DNA from: Hyphomicrobium_A sp963817485
GTDB lineage: Bacteria > Pseudomonadota > Alphaproteobacteria > Rhizobiales > Hyphomicrobiaceae
NCBI GenBank assembly: GCA_963817485.1
Contig: CAWFOR010000005.1
Location: 1 to 64,000 of the forward strand
DNA: 64,000 nucleotides
Reading direction: 5' to 3'
Below the pieces are notes generated by a model that worked only from the letters and a program-made list of their open reading frames with translations, was not told where the DNA came from and did not search any database. A program made the translations under genes and the position numbers. Positions 8,903 through 19,098 of the stretch are shown here, one piece after another. Within the stretch, counting starts at the first letter, position 1. Each line of letters starts with the position of its first letter.

Positions 8903-10984
8903 TTAGGTCGCCGCGCGACGCCACATTCCCCGCATGCGAGCACCGAGATCGATCACGCCGTCTGGGGCGCGGCGCAGGGCGCGCATTGCCACCTGTCGCG
9001 ACAGGCCATGTCCGCTGCTCGAAATGCTTGAGAAGCCCCGATGGTATGAAGCGGGTACGGGCCGCATAAAGGTGCTTGTCACCTCTCGCAGCCTGCTGGT
9101 GGGTGTAGAAGCGTTGCGGAACGATCAGCATGAGCTGATCCTTGGCGCGCGTCATCGCGACGTAGAGCAGGCGCCGTTCCTCCTCGATGTCCTCCGTGCA
9201 GCCCGTCCCCAAATCGGACGGGATGCAGCCGTCGACGGCGTTGAGGATGAAGACGCTTTTCCATTCCTGGCCCTTGGCGGAGTGGATGGTCGACAAGATC
9301 AAGTAGTCCTCGTCGCGAAGTGGAGGCCCCGCCTCATCGCTGCTGGCGCTCGGGGGATCGAGCGTGAGATCGGTCAGAAACTTGCGCGCGCGATGGATAG
9401 CCGGCGGCTATGCGCTGGAGCTGATCGAGATCGCCGGCGCGCACCACCGCATCGGAGTACCGCTGCTCAAGATGGGGCTTGTACCACTGGCGTACGCGAT
9501 CCAGCTCGGCCGGCCATTCCGGCGCCTCATCGTAGAGGAACGTCATTAGGGCGACGAGGTCGCGCCAGTGATCGGCGGACTTTGTGGGCGACCGGAAAGC
9601 CGCCAGGGCATCGATCGGCGGCCGTCCCTGCATGCTGTCGAGAGCCTTTGCGGCTGTGGCTGGTCCTAGGCCCTGCAAAAGCTGAAGGACGCGAAAGCCG
9701 GTGACACGGTCGGCAGGGTTTTCGGCCCAGCGCAGTACCGACAGCACGTCCTTGATGTGTGCCGTCTCGATGAACTTGAGGCCGCCGAACTTGACGAAGG
9801 GAATGTTGCGGCGTGTCAGCTCGATCTCGAGCAGGGCGCTATGGGAAGAGGTGCGAAACAGAACAGCCTGCTGTTTGAGATCCATCCCCGCTTCGCGGTT
9901 CTCCAAGATAGCAGCGACGACGCAGTTGACCTGGCCGGCATCGTCCTTGACCGATACCAAGGGCTGGCCTCTCGCCGGTGCCCCTGTGCGAGCGCAGGTC
10001 CTTGGTGAAGCGCTCGCGCGCCAATCCGATGACGGCATTGGAAGCGGTCAAGATCGACTGGGTCGAGCGATAGTTCTGCTCCAGCGTGATGAGCGCTGCC
10101 GGCGGATCGAACAGCTTGGGAAAATCGAGAATGTTGCGCACGCTGGCCGCGCGAAAGCCATAGATCGCCTGCGCATCGTCGCCGACCACGGTGAGACCCG
10201 CGCCGTCGGGCTTCAAGCCCCTCAGAATTGTTGCTTGCAGCGCGTTGGTGTCCTGATACTCGTCGACGAGGACGTGGTCAAAGAGGGCCGCGACGTCGCG
10301 TGCTAGTTCCGGCACCTGCATCAACGCACCCCAATAGAGCAGCAGGTCGTCGTAATCGAGCACGTGTTGTTTCTGCTTGGCGTCGACATACCCTTCGAAC
10401 AGGTTGCCCAGATCGGTCTCCCATTCGGCGCACCACGGAAATTGCTTACGAAGGACGACATCGAGGGCTTCCGCGGCGTTGACGGCGCGCGAGTAGATCG
10501 CGAGACACGTGGATTTGAGCGGAAACCTCTTGGCCTTTTCCGACAAGCCCTGCTCGTGGCGCACGAGGTTCAAGAGGTCGGCGAAGTCCTCGCGGTCGTG
10601 AATGGTGAAGTCCGGGTCGAGGCCCACCGAGCCGGCGTACATGCGCAGGAGCCTGGCGCCGACGGCGTGGAATGTCCCTGACCACGGAATTGGATTTTTG
10701 CCGGATCGTGCTTCGCCAATGGTGTTGGCGACAATGCGCTGCGCCCGCCGCTCCATGTCGGCCGCCGCGCGCCGCGAGAACGTCAAAAGCAGGATGCGGC
10801 CGGGATCGGTACCGTGCACGATCAGGTGGGCAACCCGGTGCGCCAGCGTATTCGTCTTCCCCGATCCGGCACCTGCAATGACGAGAAGCGGCCCGGCAAT
10901 GTTTGCTCCCGTTGTAGCGACGCCGTGCTCGACGGCGCGGCGCTGTTCGGGGTTTAAAGTCGCAAGGTATGAGGCGCAGCCCAT
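8903..10984 (-). CDS. UvrD/Rep-family ATP-dependent DNA helicase (three apparent frameshifts)
   Basis: An SF1A 3'-5' DNA helicase of about 690 residues. Visible motifs in order: Q-motif LNPEQRRAVEHG, Walker A GAGSGKTNTLAHRVA, motif II DEYQDTN, motif III VVGDDAQAIYGFRAA, motif IV LEQNYRST, then in other frames motif V STIHSAKGQEWKSVF and motif VI EERRLLYVAMTRAKDQL. The frame shifts near 9960, near 9395 inside a CG-repeat run, and near 8972; after the last the frame ends GARMRGMWRR and stops at 8903. All motifs survive, so error is likelier than decay. It is shorter than housekeeping UvrD and may be a second, accessory paralogue. Confidence 0.75.
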
Positions 10985-11045
10985 TGCAAGCCTGGGGTTG
11001 GATGGATCCCGGTACTCTGATCATGATTCGTTCGGCGACATCAAA

Positions 11046-11378
11046 TCATGCTCCGGGTTCGCTGCGGATCAACGTCTGCAGAGCGAGCGAACAGGAGCCA
11101 TCGGCGGGCTGATTGTTGATCTGCCGATACCGCACCGATCCGGCCAACATGTCTCCCAGTGCATGTCCGCTCCGGCCGGTAACGCGCCCAGCCGCTTTGC
11201 CTATGGCAGTGTCAATCGATGTGTCTGAGCTTTGTTTCGAAAAGTACCAGCGCATTTGGCAATCGAGTCGATCTGGCCACTTCCGTACTGAATACGAATC
11301 CTCCCGAGCGCGATACCCGCGTTGACCAGCGACCGAGAGTTGGAGAAGACCTCCAAAAGAAAAATCTTCATCCGCCAA
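11046..11378 (-). CDS. Uncertain ORF in low-GC stretch near integrases
   Basis: A 110-codon frame lies between the helicase gene and the integrase remnant. I recognise no domain. Its ATG lies inside the long inverted repeat at 11361-11425, and other frames here are also partly open. It may be a degraded part of the adjacent integrated element. Confidence 0.2.
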   Translation of the reverse strand: MADEDFSFGGLLQLSVAGQRGYRAREDSYSVRKWPDRLDCQMRWYFSKQSSDTSIDTAIGKAAGRVTGRSGHALGDMLAGSVRYRQINNQPADGSCSLALQTLIRSEPGA

Positions 11379-11425
11379 AAATGCTCAAAAGTTAATTTTG
11401 AACGGTTTTGACGGATGAAGATTTT
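11361..11425. repeat. AT-rich cruciform: 20-bp inverted repeat with nested palindrome
   Basis: Left arm 11361-11380 (AAAATCTTCATCCGCCAAAA) and right arm 11406-11425 are reverse complements with one mismatch. The 25-nt loop contains a second palindrome, TCAAAAGTTAATTTTGA. The right arm runs into a T tract. It could be a bidirectional terminator, a recombination or recombinase-binding site of the neighbouring element, or the scar of a small repeat element. Confidence 0.7.
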
Positions 11426-11473
11426 TTTCCCAAGAGTTCCTGATCTTCACCGAGCCAATCGACGGCGACTACT

Positions 11474-11860
11474 TCAGCCAGCCCTCGCATCGCAAGGCCT
11501 GTCATGCTGACACCCTTGGTGATTTCCTCGAGTTTCAAGCCTTGCCCCCGAAATCTTCATTGGAACGGCGTCGCCGGGTGTCAGCGCTGACGCTTTCGTC
11601 TTCATAAACAGCACATAAAAACGGGGCGCAGAGAAGTAACCTGAGCCGTACTCCCGAGAGACGCCGTTCTCGCCGTGGCCTTGAATGGCATCGCGTACTT
11701 CTTTTCGAACGTCGGCGTTGCGAAGTGCGTCTTCAACGTTGTGACGGAGACTGTGGAATTTCAAACCGCGACGCGTGACGTCGATCGATTCCCGAAAGCG
11801 TTTTCTTCGAGCTTCGACCAGGGAGCAGTGGCCATTTTCTAGCGATGCATCCCTGGTCAC
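11474..11860 (-). pseudogene. Tyrosine recombinase remnant, C-terminal catalytic part
   Basis: The frame contains the last catalytic boxes of a phage-type integrase: HSLRHNVEDALRNADVRKEVRDA (the HxxRH box) and QGHGENGVSREYGSGY (the GH box and tyrosine). The N-terminal arm-binding and core-binding domains and box I arginine are absent, and the C-terminal tail reads into unrelated sequence, with a second open frame continuing to 11392. The remnant sits 16 bp from the stop of the intact integrase at 11876-13087 on the same strand, consistent with stacked or decayed elements at one site. Confidence 0.65.
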
Positions 11861-11875
11861 GAAGTCGTAATCTTA

Positions 11876-13087
11876 TCATCCAATGGTCAGCACGTTCCCA
11901 ACCGTGGCCAAGTGCTCAGGACTCAAGTGGCCGTAGTGCTTTTCGATGGTCTTGGCAGACGTACCCACGAGCTTGGCAATGCGCTCATAGGGAATTCCAG
12001 CTTGCACAAGCCATGAACAGCAGGTGTGCTTCAGAGTGTGTTGCGTCGCGCCCGTGATGTTTGCCCGACGATAGGCATCTGTGAGATCAACCTTAGCGAC
12101 CTTCTTGCCCCGCCACTCGATTACGTGATCGCTCTTCCGCCGTTTGTAGGCAGCGACAAGGCTTTCATACAGCGGAATGTTGCTCAGACCGACAGTCCCG
12201 GGTCCGCGACGCTTGTTGCCACGCCCGCGTCCAAAGTCAAATGTAAGTGGGGCGGCCATCTCAAGGTCGAAGTCGTATCCCTCTCTGGTGTGCCAGACGC
12301 CCGTTTTTGGGTCTTTCCATTCCGTGTCAGGGAAATCAATGATGTTGACCGCGACGAGATCACGGGTGTCCTCAGGATCACTTCCTTTCGGAGTAACGGG
12401 CCACGCCACATCGTTCCAGCGCAGTTCTAAAATTGCGCTCATGCGCGCCCCGGTCGCGATTGCAATCAGAACGAAGAGCTTTGTGTGCGGTTCAATGCAG
12501 GCGGTCAGCAGTCGCCCTACCTCGGCTCGCGAGAGATAGCGAAAGCGAACGACGGAGGAGCTGTCGGGGAGATGTACGGTAACGCCTTCTAAGCCCTTCC
12601 AGTGGTTCCGCTGGCCCCATGCGATTGCGCCACGAAGGGCATTCAGCTCTCGAACCGCAGTCGTATCGCTGACCAGCTTCGCGCTTTTCTTAGACGCACG
12701 CGACGCGGCGTTTCTGATTTTCTGCTTGGTACGCCATCGCCTGTACCGCTCATAAGTCGCATCTTTAAGTTGATCCGGCAGCAACGCACCGAAGAACTCA
12801 CCCAATGGTGTGAAGGCGTGTCTGAACGTCTTCGAGTGGTCGCGCCGGATTCGCTCTGCGACGTAGGCGTCCAGCAGCTCGCCTAACGTATAGGAAGACG
12901 GCGGTGGCGGGCTCAATGCGGCTTCGACGATCTGCGGCATGAATTTTTCGGCATCGCGGCGATTTCGCGTCCCACAGCCGCGACGTACGGTCTTGCCTGT
13001 CAGGGGATCAGTCCAGGTTACCTGCCATAGACCACGGCCATCCTTGCGGAGCCTAGGTTGGGCGACGGGGAGTTTTCTCCGCCCCAT
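11876..13087 (-). CDS. Tyrosine-type site-specific recombinase (integrase)
   Basis: A roughly 403-residue integrase with an N-terminal arm-type DNA-binding segment, a core-binding domain (about 65-190) and a catalytic domain (about 200-400). Box I arginine is in IATGARMSAILELRW, box II is QHTLKHTCCSWLVQAG (HxxKH, with Lys where Arg is usual) and the nucleophile is Tyr in TIEKHYGHLSPEHL. The ATG at 13087 is preferred over a GTG at 13096 because GGAAG lies 8-9 nt upstream. It points away from tRNA-Thr, which starts about 160 bp from its 5' end. This suggests a tRNA-associated integrated element, now mostly lost or lying to the left. Confidence 0.88.
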   Translation of the reverse strand: MGRRKLPVAQPRLRKDGRGLWQVTWTDPLTGKTVRRGCGTRNRRDAEKFMPQIVEAALSPPPPSSYTLGELLDAYVAERIRRDHSKTFRHAFTPLGEFFGALLPDQLKDATYERYRRWRTKQKIRNAASRASKKSAKLVSDTTAVRELNALRGAIAWGQRNHWKGLEGVTVHLPDSSSVVRFRYLSRAEVGRLLTACIEPHTKLFVLIAIATGARMSAILELRWNDVAWPVTPKGSDPEDTRDLVAVNIIDFPDTEWKDPKTGVWHTREGYDFDLEMAAPLTFDFGRGRGNKRRGPGTVGLSNIPLYESLVAAYKRRKSDHVIEWRGKKVAKVDLTDAYRRANITGATQHTLKHTCCSWLVQAGIPYERIAKLVGTSAKTIEKHYGHLSPEHLATVGNVLTIG

Positions 13088-13210
13088 TGTGAGCACTTCC
13101 GTAATCGGCTAAACGGTGCGCCCTGGTGTCGATTTACCCCGCTTCGGGCGTCACATCTTGGGGAATGAGAACATTATAGATCGACACGGTGTCGGTCAAT
13201 GTTGGGAGAG

Positions 13211-13239
13211 TTACCGTCCTAACTTACTGGTTTTATTAT
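13211..13239 (+). promoter_or_regulatory. Putative sigma-70 promoter of tRNA-Thr
   Basis: TTACCG (13211-13216) and TATTAT (13234-13239) are separated by 17 bp and end 5 bp before the tRNA, the expected place for a stable-RNA promoter. Called by eye. Confidence 0.4.
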
Positions 13240-13244
13240 AGAAA

Positions 13245-13319
<75 letters not shown>

Positions 13320-13407
13320 GCAAATGCTGGGTACCACCCCGGCCGCCTCCTGCCGCTTCGGCGCCTCCGCCCCTCCATGAAACCCCACTGTTCGAGGGCG
13401 TGAAGGT

Positions 13408-14805
13408 TTAGACCCGCGCCTTATCGGCGTGCAGCGGCGCCAGGCTCCCCAACAGCGTCGGAATGAGCTCGGACACCGTGGGGTGGATGAGCACCGTGCG
13501 CTGCAGCGTCGTGTAGGGCACGTCCGCCGCCATAGCCGCGGTGATGCACTGCACGGCTTCGTCGCCGGCGAGGCCAAGGATCGCCGCGCCAAGTATCCTT
13601 TTGGTTTCGGTGTCGACCACGACCTTCATGAAGCCCAGCGTCTCCCCGCGCTCCACCGCGCGCCCGACCCGCGTCATGGGCCGCGTCGCCGCAAGCAGGC
13701 GTCGGCCACTCGCGCGCGCCTCGCGCTCCGTCATGCCGACGCGGCCGAGCGGGGGGTCGATAAAGAGGCCGTAGGTCAGGATGCGGTCGCTGGCACGGCG
13801 GGGATCGTTATCGAGGAGGTTGCCCGCGACGATCTCGAAATCGTTGTAGGCGGTGTGCGTGAAGGCGCCGCGGCCGTTGCACTCGCCCAACGCCCAGATC
13901 GAGGGAACGCTAGTCCTTAACATGTCGTCGGTGACGATGAAGCCGCGTTCGTCGGTCTCTACCCCCGCGGCATCGACGCCGAGGTCATCGGTGTTCGGGC
14001 GGCGGCCAACGGCAAGGAGAAGGTGCGAGCCCACGATCTCCCTTCGTCCCGTCGGGGCTTCGATCGCAACACGTACCCCAGCGTCCGTCTTTTCGACGCG
14101 TGTGCACATCGACTCGAGCTCAATGTCGATCTGTTCGCGCTCGAGGATGTCCCGGATCGCGTCGCTCACATCCTCGTCCTCGCGCACAACGAGCCGCGGC
14201 GCCCCCTCGATGACGGTCACTCGGGCGCCGAAGCGGCGGAAGATCTGCGCGAATTCGAGGCCGATGTAGCTACCGCCGAGCACGATCAGGTGCTCCGGCA
14301 CGGCGTCGAGCTCCAGGATTGACGTGCTCGTGAGGTAGGGGACGGCATCGAGCCCGGGTATGGCGGGGACGATCGCCCTTCCCCCGACGTCGATGAAGAC
14401 CTTGTCGGCGCTGACCCGCTCAGCTCCGACTGCGATCTCGCGCGCCGAGATGAAGCGGGCGTGCGCCTGGTAGACGGTCACGCCTGGCATCGACCTGAGC
14501 CATGCCTCAATATTTTTGCTCGCAGTGGTCGAGACCGCATCCTTGCGCGCCTTGACCTTTGCCATGTCGATGCCGATGTGCCCGTCGATGACAACGCCGT
14601 ATTCGGCCGCGCGTGCAGCGAGTCGGGCTGCGTAGGCGCTGGCGACGAGGGTCTTGGTCGGCATGCACCCAGTGTTAACGCAGGTACCACCGAAGCGCCC
14701 GCGCTCGATAACGGCAATCTTCCAGCCCGCTTGCGACAGGCGGTTTGCGAGGGCTGGGCCGGCCTGGCCAGTTCCGATAACAGCCGCGTCGTAGTGCTCG
14801 TCCAT
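13408..14805 (-). CDS. MerA-like FAD-dependent pyridine nucleotide-disulfide oxidoreductase
   Basis: A class I flavoprotein disulfide reductase of about 465 residues. It has the FAD loop AAVIGTGQAGPALANRL, the redox pair in GTCVNTGCMPTKTL, the NAD(P)H loop VLGGSYIGLEFAQIF, the second FAD motif WALGECNGRGAFTH, and the C-terminal dimer domain ending with HPTVSEL. It resembles annotated 'mercuric reductases' but lacks the N-terminal heavy-metal domain and the C-terminal cysteine pair of true MerA, and no merR/merT/merP is nearby. So it is a reductase of unknown substrate. The ATG at 14805 is preferred because GGAG lies 7 nt upstream; the frame opens at 14886. Confidence 0.82.
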   Translation of the reverse strand: MDEHYDAAVIGTGQAGPALANRLSQAGWKIAVIERGRFGGTCVNTGCMPTKTLVASAYAARLAARAAEYGVVIDGHIGIDMAKVKARKDAVSTTASKNIEAWLRSMPGVTVYQAHARFISAREIAVGAERVSADKVFIDVGGRAIVPAIPGLDAVPYLTSTSILELDAVPEHLIVLGGSYIGLEFAQIFRRFGARVTVIEGAPRLVVREDEDVSDAIRDILEREQIDIELESMCTRVEKTDAGVRVAIEAPTGRREIVGSHLLLAVGRRPNTDDLGVDAAGVETDERGFIVTDDMLRTSVPSIWALGECNGRGAFTHTAYNDFEIVAGNLLDNDPRRASDRILTYGLFIDPPLGRVGMTEREARASGRRLLAATRPMTRVGRAVERGETLGFMKVVVDTETKRILGAAILGLAGDEAVQCITAAMAADVPYTTLQRTVLIHPTVSELIPTLLGSLAPLHADKARV

Positions 14806-15040
14806 GACCGTCTCCGAGGCGCTCGGATGAATCTCATCAACCTGCCAGAGAGGCCCATAGCTTTGGCGCATCGTATCGAGAGCCATTTATGGGATAGGCA
14901 GATCGGCACGATCAATTAAGCTCAGATGGGCACGATCAATTCGGGTCGACGATGGAACGAGTTCCTGTGCTCGGGAATTTCGTCTGACCGTGCACGCGGG
15001 TAGGCCGGACGCAGGCCGCGAGGGTCGAGGAGAGAAAGCG

Positions 15041-16346
15041 ATGGCGCAGCAGGCAACCGCAACACCGCAACCCCTCCCCCCCGGAATACTCGTTAACCCC
15101 ACCCTCACCCAACGCCTGTTCCAAACGCGTCGCACCTCAACGGAGCTGGCGGCTTTGCTCAGCGCCGAGGACATGACGGTCCAGGCGATGGAGGACGCGA
15201 GCCCCACCAAATGGCACCTCGCCCACGTCACCTGGTTCTTCGAGACGTTCCTCTTGAAGACTTACCTACGTGGTTATCGCGAGTTCGATCCGACGTTCAA
15301 TTATTGCTTCAATTCCTATTACGAGACGCTCGGCCCCCGCCAGCCGCGCCCCAACCGCGGCCTGCTGACACGGCCGTCGGCCGAGCGCGTCATGGCCTAC
15401 CGCCGTCACGTCGACGAGGCGCTCGAAGCTCTGCTTGCACAACGCTCCGACGCGCACGCGGAGATCGCCCGCCTCGTCGAGATCGGCATCAATCACGAGC
15501 AGCAGCATCAGGAGCTGCTTCTGACCGACATCCTCGCCCTCTTCGCCGCCAACCCGTTGCGGCCGGCTTATCAGGCCCGCAAGCCCATCGAAGCCCGCGC
15601 CGGCGACGACACGATCGGCTGGGTCGAATTCGAGGGCGGCATCCGCTCTGTCGGCCACGACGGCAACGGCTACTCCTGGGACAACGAAGGCCCATGCCAC
15701 ACCGTCCTCGTTCATCCCTTCCGTCTTGCCGACCGTCTCGTCACCAACGCGGAATGGCTCGAGTTCATGCGCGAGGGCGGCTACCGCACCGCCTCGCTGT
15801 GGCTCGCCGACGGCTGGACCCTCGTCAACCGCGAGGAGTGGCAGGCCCCGCGCTACTGGGAGGAGATCGACGGCGGCTGGCAGCAGATGACGCTCTCAGG
15901 CCTGCAGGCGGTCGAGCTCGACGCACCCGTGTGCCACGTCTCCTACTACGAGGCAGACGCGTTCGCTCGCTGGGCCGGCAAGCGGCTCCCCACCGAGTTC
16001 GAGTGGGAGGTCGCGGCCGCAGGCGCCCCGGTGACAGGCAACACGCTCGGCAGCCGCGCGCTGCGCCCGCTTCCCGCACAGCGCTGCCCGCAAAGGTGAG
16101 CTGCGCCAGATGTTCGGCGACGTATGGGAGTGGACGGCGAGTGCCTACCTCCCCTACCCGGGCTATCGCCCGCCGGCCGGCGCCATCGGCGAGTACAACG
16201 GCAAGTTCATGGTCGGCCAGCACGTGCTGCGCGGGGCCTCCTGCGCGACGCCCGACGGGCATTCGCGCGCGACCTACCGTAACTTCTTCTACCCCCACCA
16301 GCGCTGGCAGTTCCTCGGCTTGCGCCTAGCCTCGGAGATCGACTGA
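15041..16346 (+). CDS. egtB: Ergothioneine biosynthesis sulfoxide synthase EgtB (one apparent frameshift)
   Basis: A non-heme iron enzyme that joins hercynine to cysteine or gamma-glutamylcysteine as a sulfoxide using O2. The N-terminal DinB-like domain shows the iron ligands His59 (KWHLAHVTWFFE) and His152/His156 in HEQQHQELL. The C-terminal FGE-sulfatase domain includes WLEFMREGGY, VCHVSYYEADAFARWAGKRLPTEFEWE as separate segments, and finally FGDVWEWTASAY. The frame breaks near 16076; deleting one base joins it to the end at 16346. The ATG at 15041 follows GAGGAG. Its stop overlaps the egtD start by one base, so translation is coupled. Confidence 0.88.
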
Positions 16347-17318
16347 TGCGCCCCGCAAGCACGATCGCCCGTCTGCCCGAGCTTCTGCCCGAGGTCGAGG
16401 GCGAATTTGCCGCCGCCGTGTTCGAGGGGCTGTCAAAGCCAAAGAAGACACTCCCCTGCCGCTTCTTCTACGACGCGCGCGGTAGCGAGCTGTTCGAGGA
16501 GATTACGCGGCTCCCCGAGTACTATCCGACGCGCACGGAAGCGCAGATTCTGCGCGACGCACGCGGGCGAGATGGTCGAGGGATTCGATGAAGGCTGCGT
16601 GCTGATCGAATTCGGTGCCGGCTCGAGCACCAAGACTGAGATCCTGCTCGACCGCGCGCCGGCCGGACTCACCTACGTTCCCGTCGATGTCTCGGACAGC
16701 GCGCTTTCCGCGGCCAAGCAGCGTCTGGAAGCGCGCTTCCCAAGCATCGCGGTTCGGCCGATCGTCGGCGATTTCTCCTATCCGATGGAAATTGCGCCCG
16801 ACCTCGCCTCACGCCCACGCGCCGGCTTCTTCCCGGGCTCCACCATCGGCAACTTGACGCCGCCGGATGCCGTGCGTCTGCTGCGCACCTTCAAGGCGGC
16901 GCTGCCGCGCGAGAGCCGGCTCATCATCGGCATTGACCTCAAGAAAGACGCGCGCCAGCTCGTCATGGCGTACAACGACGCGGCCGGCGTCACCGCCGAG
17001 TTCAATCTCAACCTGCTCGTGCGCATCAACCGCGAGCTCGGCAGCATGATCGACCTTGAAACTTTCCGCCATGAAGCAATCTACGAGCCGCGCGAGGGTC
17101 GCATCGAGATGCACCTTGTCAGCGCGATCGCGCAGGCGGTCTGGATTTCCGGACGGCCGTTCCACTTCGAGGCGGGCGAGCGCATCCATACGGAGAATTC
17201 CTACAAATACTCGATCCCGCAGTTTCAAGAGCTGGCTCGCGCGGCATCGTGGGCGCCGAACCGAGTGTGGACCGATCCGCAGCAGCAGTTCAGCGTACAT
17301 GAGTTGATCTCGGTCTGA
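16346..17318 (+). CDS. egtD: L-histidine N-alpha-methyltransferase EgtD (one apparent frameshift)
   Basis: EgtD trimethylates histidine with S-adenosylmethionine to make hercynine, the first step of ergothioneine synthesis. About 323 residues after repair. Features: CRFFYDARGSELFEEITRLPEYYPTRTE at the N-terminus in parts, the SAM loop IEFGAGSSTKTEILLD, VDVSDSAL, GSTIGNL and the C-terminal GERIHTENSYKYS that binds substrate. The frame shifts near 16558, where one extra base separates QILR from THAGEMVEG. It forms a two-gene unit with egtB; egtA, egtC and egtE are not present nearby. Confidence 0.9.
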
Positions 17319-17331
17319 AGCCGGCGCGACT

Positions 17332-19017
17332 TCAAGCTTTCGCGGCGATGCTCTGCTCGCGCTCGGCTTCGGCGAGGAAGGCGTGCAGCGCCGCCACGAC
17401 CTGCGCGCCTTCGCCGACGGAGGCCGCAACGCGCTTGACCGACCCGGAACGGATATCGCCCACGGCGAACAGCCCGTGCACATTCGTCTCCAGCGGCCCC
17501 GCGTTGCCTTTGCCCGTCACGACGAAGCCTTTCTGGTCGAGCGTCACGTCGGCGCCAGAAAGCCAGTCGGTGTTGGGGTCGACCCCTATAAACATAAAGA
17601 GATGGCGGACCGCGTGTGTCGTCTCCCGGCCAGAAGCATCCTTCCAGCGGATCGCCTCGAGCATACCGTCCTTGCCCTCTAGACCGCTGATCTCGGTCTG
17701 CGTCAGCACCTCGACGTTGGCGAGGCCGGAAATGCGGTCGACGAGATAGCGCGACATGGTGGCGCTCATGCTGGGTCCACGCACCAAGAGCCACACCTTC
17801 TTGGCCTGGCTGGCGAGATAGACGGTCGCCTGACCCGCGGAGTTGCCGGCACCGACCAGCACCACCTCCTCGCCTCCGCAGAGCTTGCCCTCCAGCGGCG
17901 AGGCCCAGTAGTGCACGCTCGAGGCCTCGAACTCCTCGAGCCCGGGAACTGAAAGCCGGCGATAGCGCGCGCCGTTGGCGGCGACGACGGCACGCGCCGT
18001 CGTGGTCTCGTCGTTGGCGAGGCGCAACACGAATCTGCCCTTGCTTTCGTCATTGCCGTCGCCGCGCACCTCGAGCCCCATCACCTCGGTGGGGATCGCC
18101 ATTTCGGCCCCGAACTTCTGCGCCTGGTTGAACGCGCGCGCCATCAGCGCGATGCCGCTGATACCGGTGGGAAAGCCGAGGTAGTTCTCGATGCGGGCGG
18201 ATGCGCCGGCCTGTCCACCGAAGGCGCGGCAGTCGAGGACGACGACCGACAGTCCCTCCGAGGCGGCATAGACGGCGGTTGCGAGACCCGCGGGACCGGC
18301 TCCCACAACGGCAACGTCATAGACCTTATTAGGGTCGAGGGTACTGACGAGACCAAGGCAGCGGGCGAGCGTATTTTCGCTGGGATTGTGCAGAAGCGCG
18401 CCGCTCGGGCACAGGACCATGGGGAGCTGGCTCGGATCGATGTTGAATTTCTCGACAAGCGCCCGCGCCTCCGCGTCCGTCTCCGGATCGAGGCTCTGAT
18501 GCGGATGACCGTTGCGACGGAGGAAGTTCTCGAGCCGGAGCGTATCGCCGTTGCCGGCGCGCCCCACGATCACGGGGCCGCCGCTTCCGGTCTCGATCAA
18601 CCCCACCCGACGCAGGATCAGGGCGCGCATGATGCGCTCGCCGAGGTCAGCCTCGGCGATCAGCAAGGCGCGCAGCCGATCGGTGGGAATGATGAGCGCA
18701 TGCACAGCGCCCTTGGCGTAGGCGTCGATCAGCGCCGGCCGGCCGGAAAGCTGCGCGAGCTCGCCCATGAAGGAGCCGGGGTGATGCGTGACGATCAGCC
18801 GGTTGGGGCCGGACCGCATTCGCTGCCAGATGTCGACCTCGCCGGAAATAATGATTGTCACACCCTGGGCGACTTGCCCGACGTTCGCCAGCGCCTCTCC
18901 GGCAGCATAAGTGCGGCAGGTGCCGAACCGGCGCACGCGCTCAATCTCCGTGGGATCGAGGGCGAAGAACATCTGCGCGGAGCGCGTATCGATGATCGAT
19001 TGCTGGGGGGCTGCCAT
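17332..19017 (-). CDS. cNMP-binding domain / thioredoxin-reductase-like FAD oxidoreductase fusion
   Basis: A roughly 561-residue soluble protein in three parts: an N-terminal cyclic-nucleotide-binding domain (about 15-130, with GEVDIW, GSFMGELAQLSGRPAL), a short glutaredoxin/thioredoxin-like linker (about 150-225) and a thioredoxin-reductase-type module (about 230-550) with FAD loop VVGAGPAGLATAVYAAS, NADPH loop VLVGAGNSAGQATVYLAS and HGLFAVGDIRSGSVKRVAA. The CxxC disulfide of true TrxB is missing, so electrons must go elsewhere. Similar fusions are known in proteobacteria without firm function. The ATG at 19017 (MAAPQQS) is preferred over 19089. Convergent with egtD, 13 bp apart, which may only be coincidence. 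Confidence 0.85.
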   Translation of the reverse strand: MAAPQQSIIDTRSAQMFFALDPTEIERVRRFGTCRTYAAGEALANVGQVAQGVTIIISGEVDIWQRMRSGPNRLIVTHHPGSFMGELAQLSGRPALIDAYAKGAVHALIIPTDRLRALLIAEADLGERIMRALILRRVGLIETGSGGPVIVGRAGNGDTLRLENFLRRNGHPHQSLDPETDAEARALVEKFNIDPSQLPMVLCPSGALLHNPSENTLARCLGLVSTLDPNKVYDVAVVGAGPAGLATAVYAASEGLSVVVLDCRAFGGQAGASARIENYLGFPTGISGIALMARAFNQAQKFGAEMAIPTEVMGLEVRGDGNDESKGRFVLRLANDETTTARAVVAANGARYRRLSVPGLEEFEASSVHYWASPLEGKLCGGEEVVLVGAGNSAGQATVYLASQAKKVWLLVRGPSMSATMSRYLVDRISGLANVEVLTQTEISGLEGKDGMLEAIRWKDASGRETTHAVRHLFMFIGVDPNTDWLSGADVTLDQKGFVVTGKGNAGPLETNVHGLFAVGDIRSGSVKRVAASVGEGAQVVAALHAFLAEAEREQSIAAKA

Positions 19018-19098
19018 GGGGTCCCGTTCGCTGAAGCTGGTCGCAGTCTTATAGCCGATTAGCGCGCAAGCGACTGCGGCTGTTGCCACCGGCTGGCC

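Noticed and set aside
13408..14805. True mercuric reductase (merA)
   Set aside because: Lacks the N-terminal heavy-metal domain and the C-terminal cysteine pair, and there are no mer genes nearby.
17332..19017. Classical thioredoxin reductase TrxB
   Set aside because: The CxxC redox motif is absent and the protein has an extra cNMP domain, so ordinary TrxB function is unlikely.
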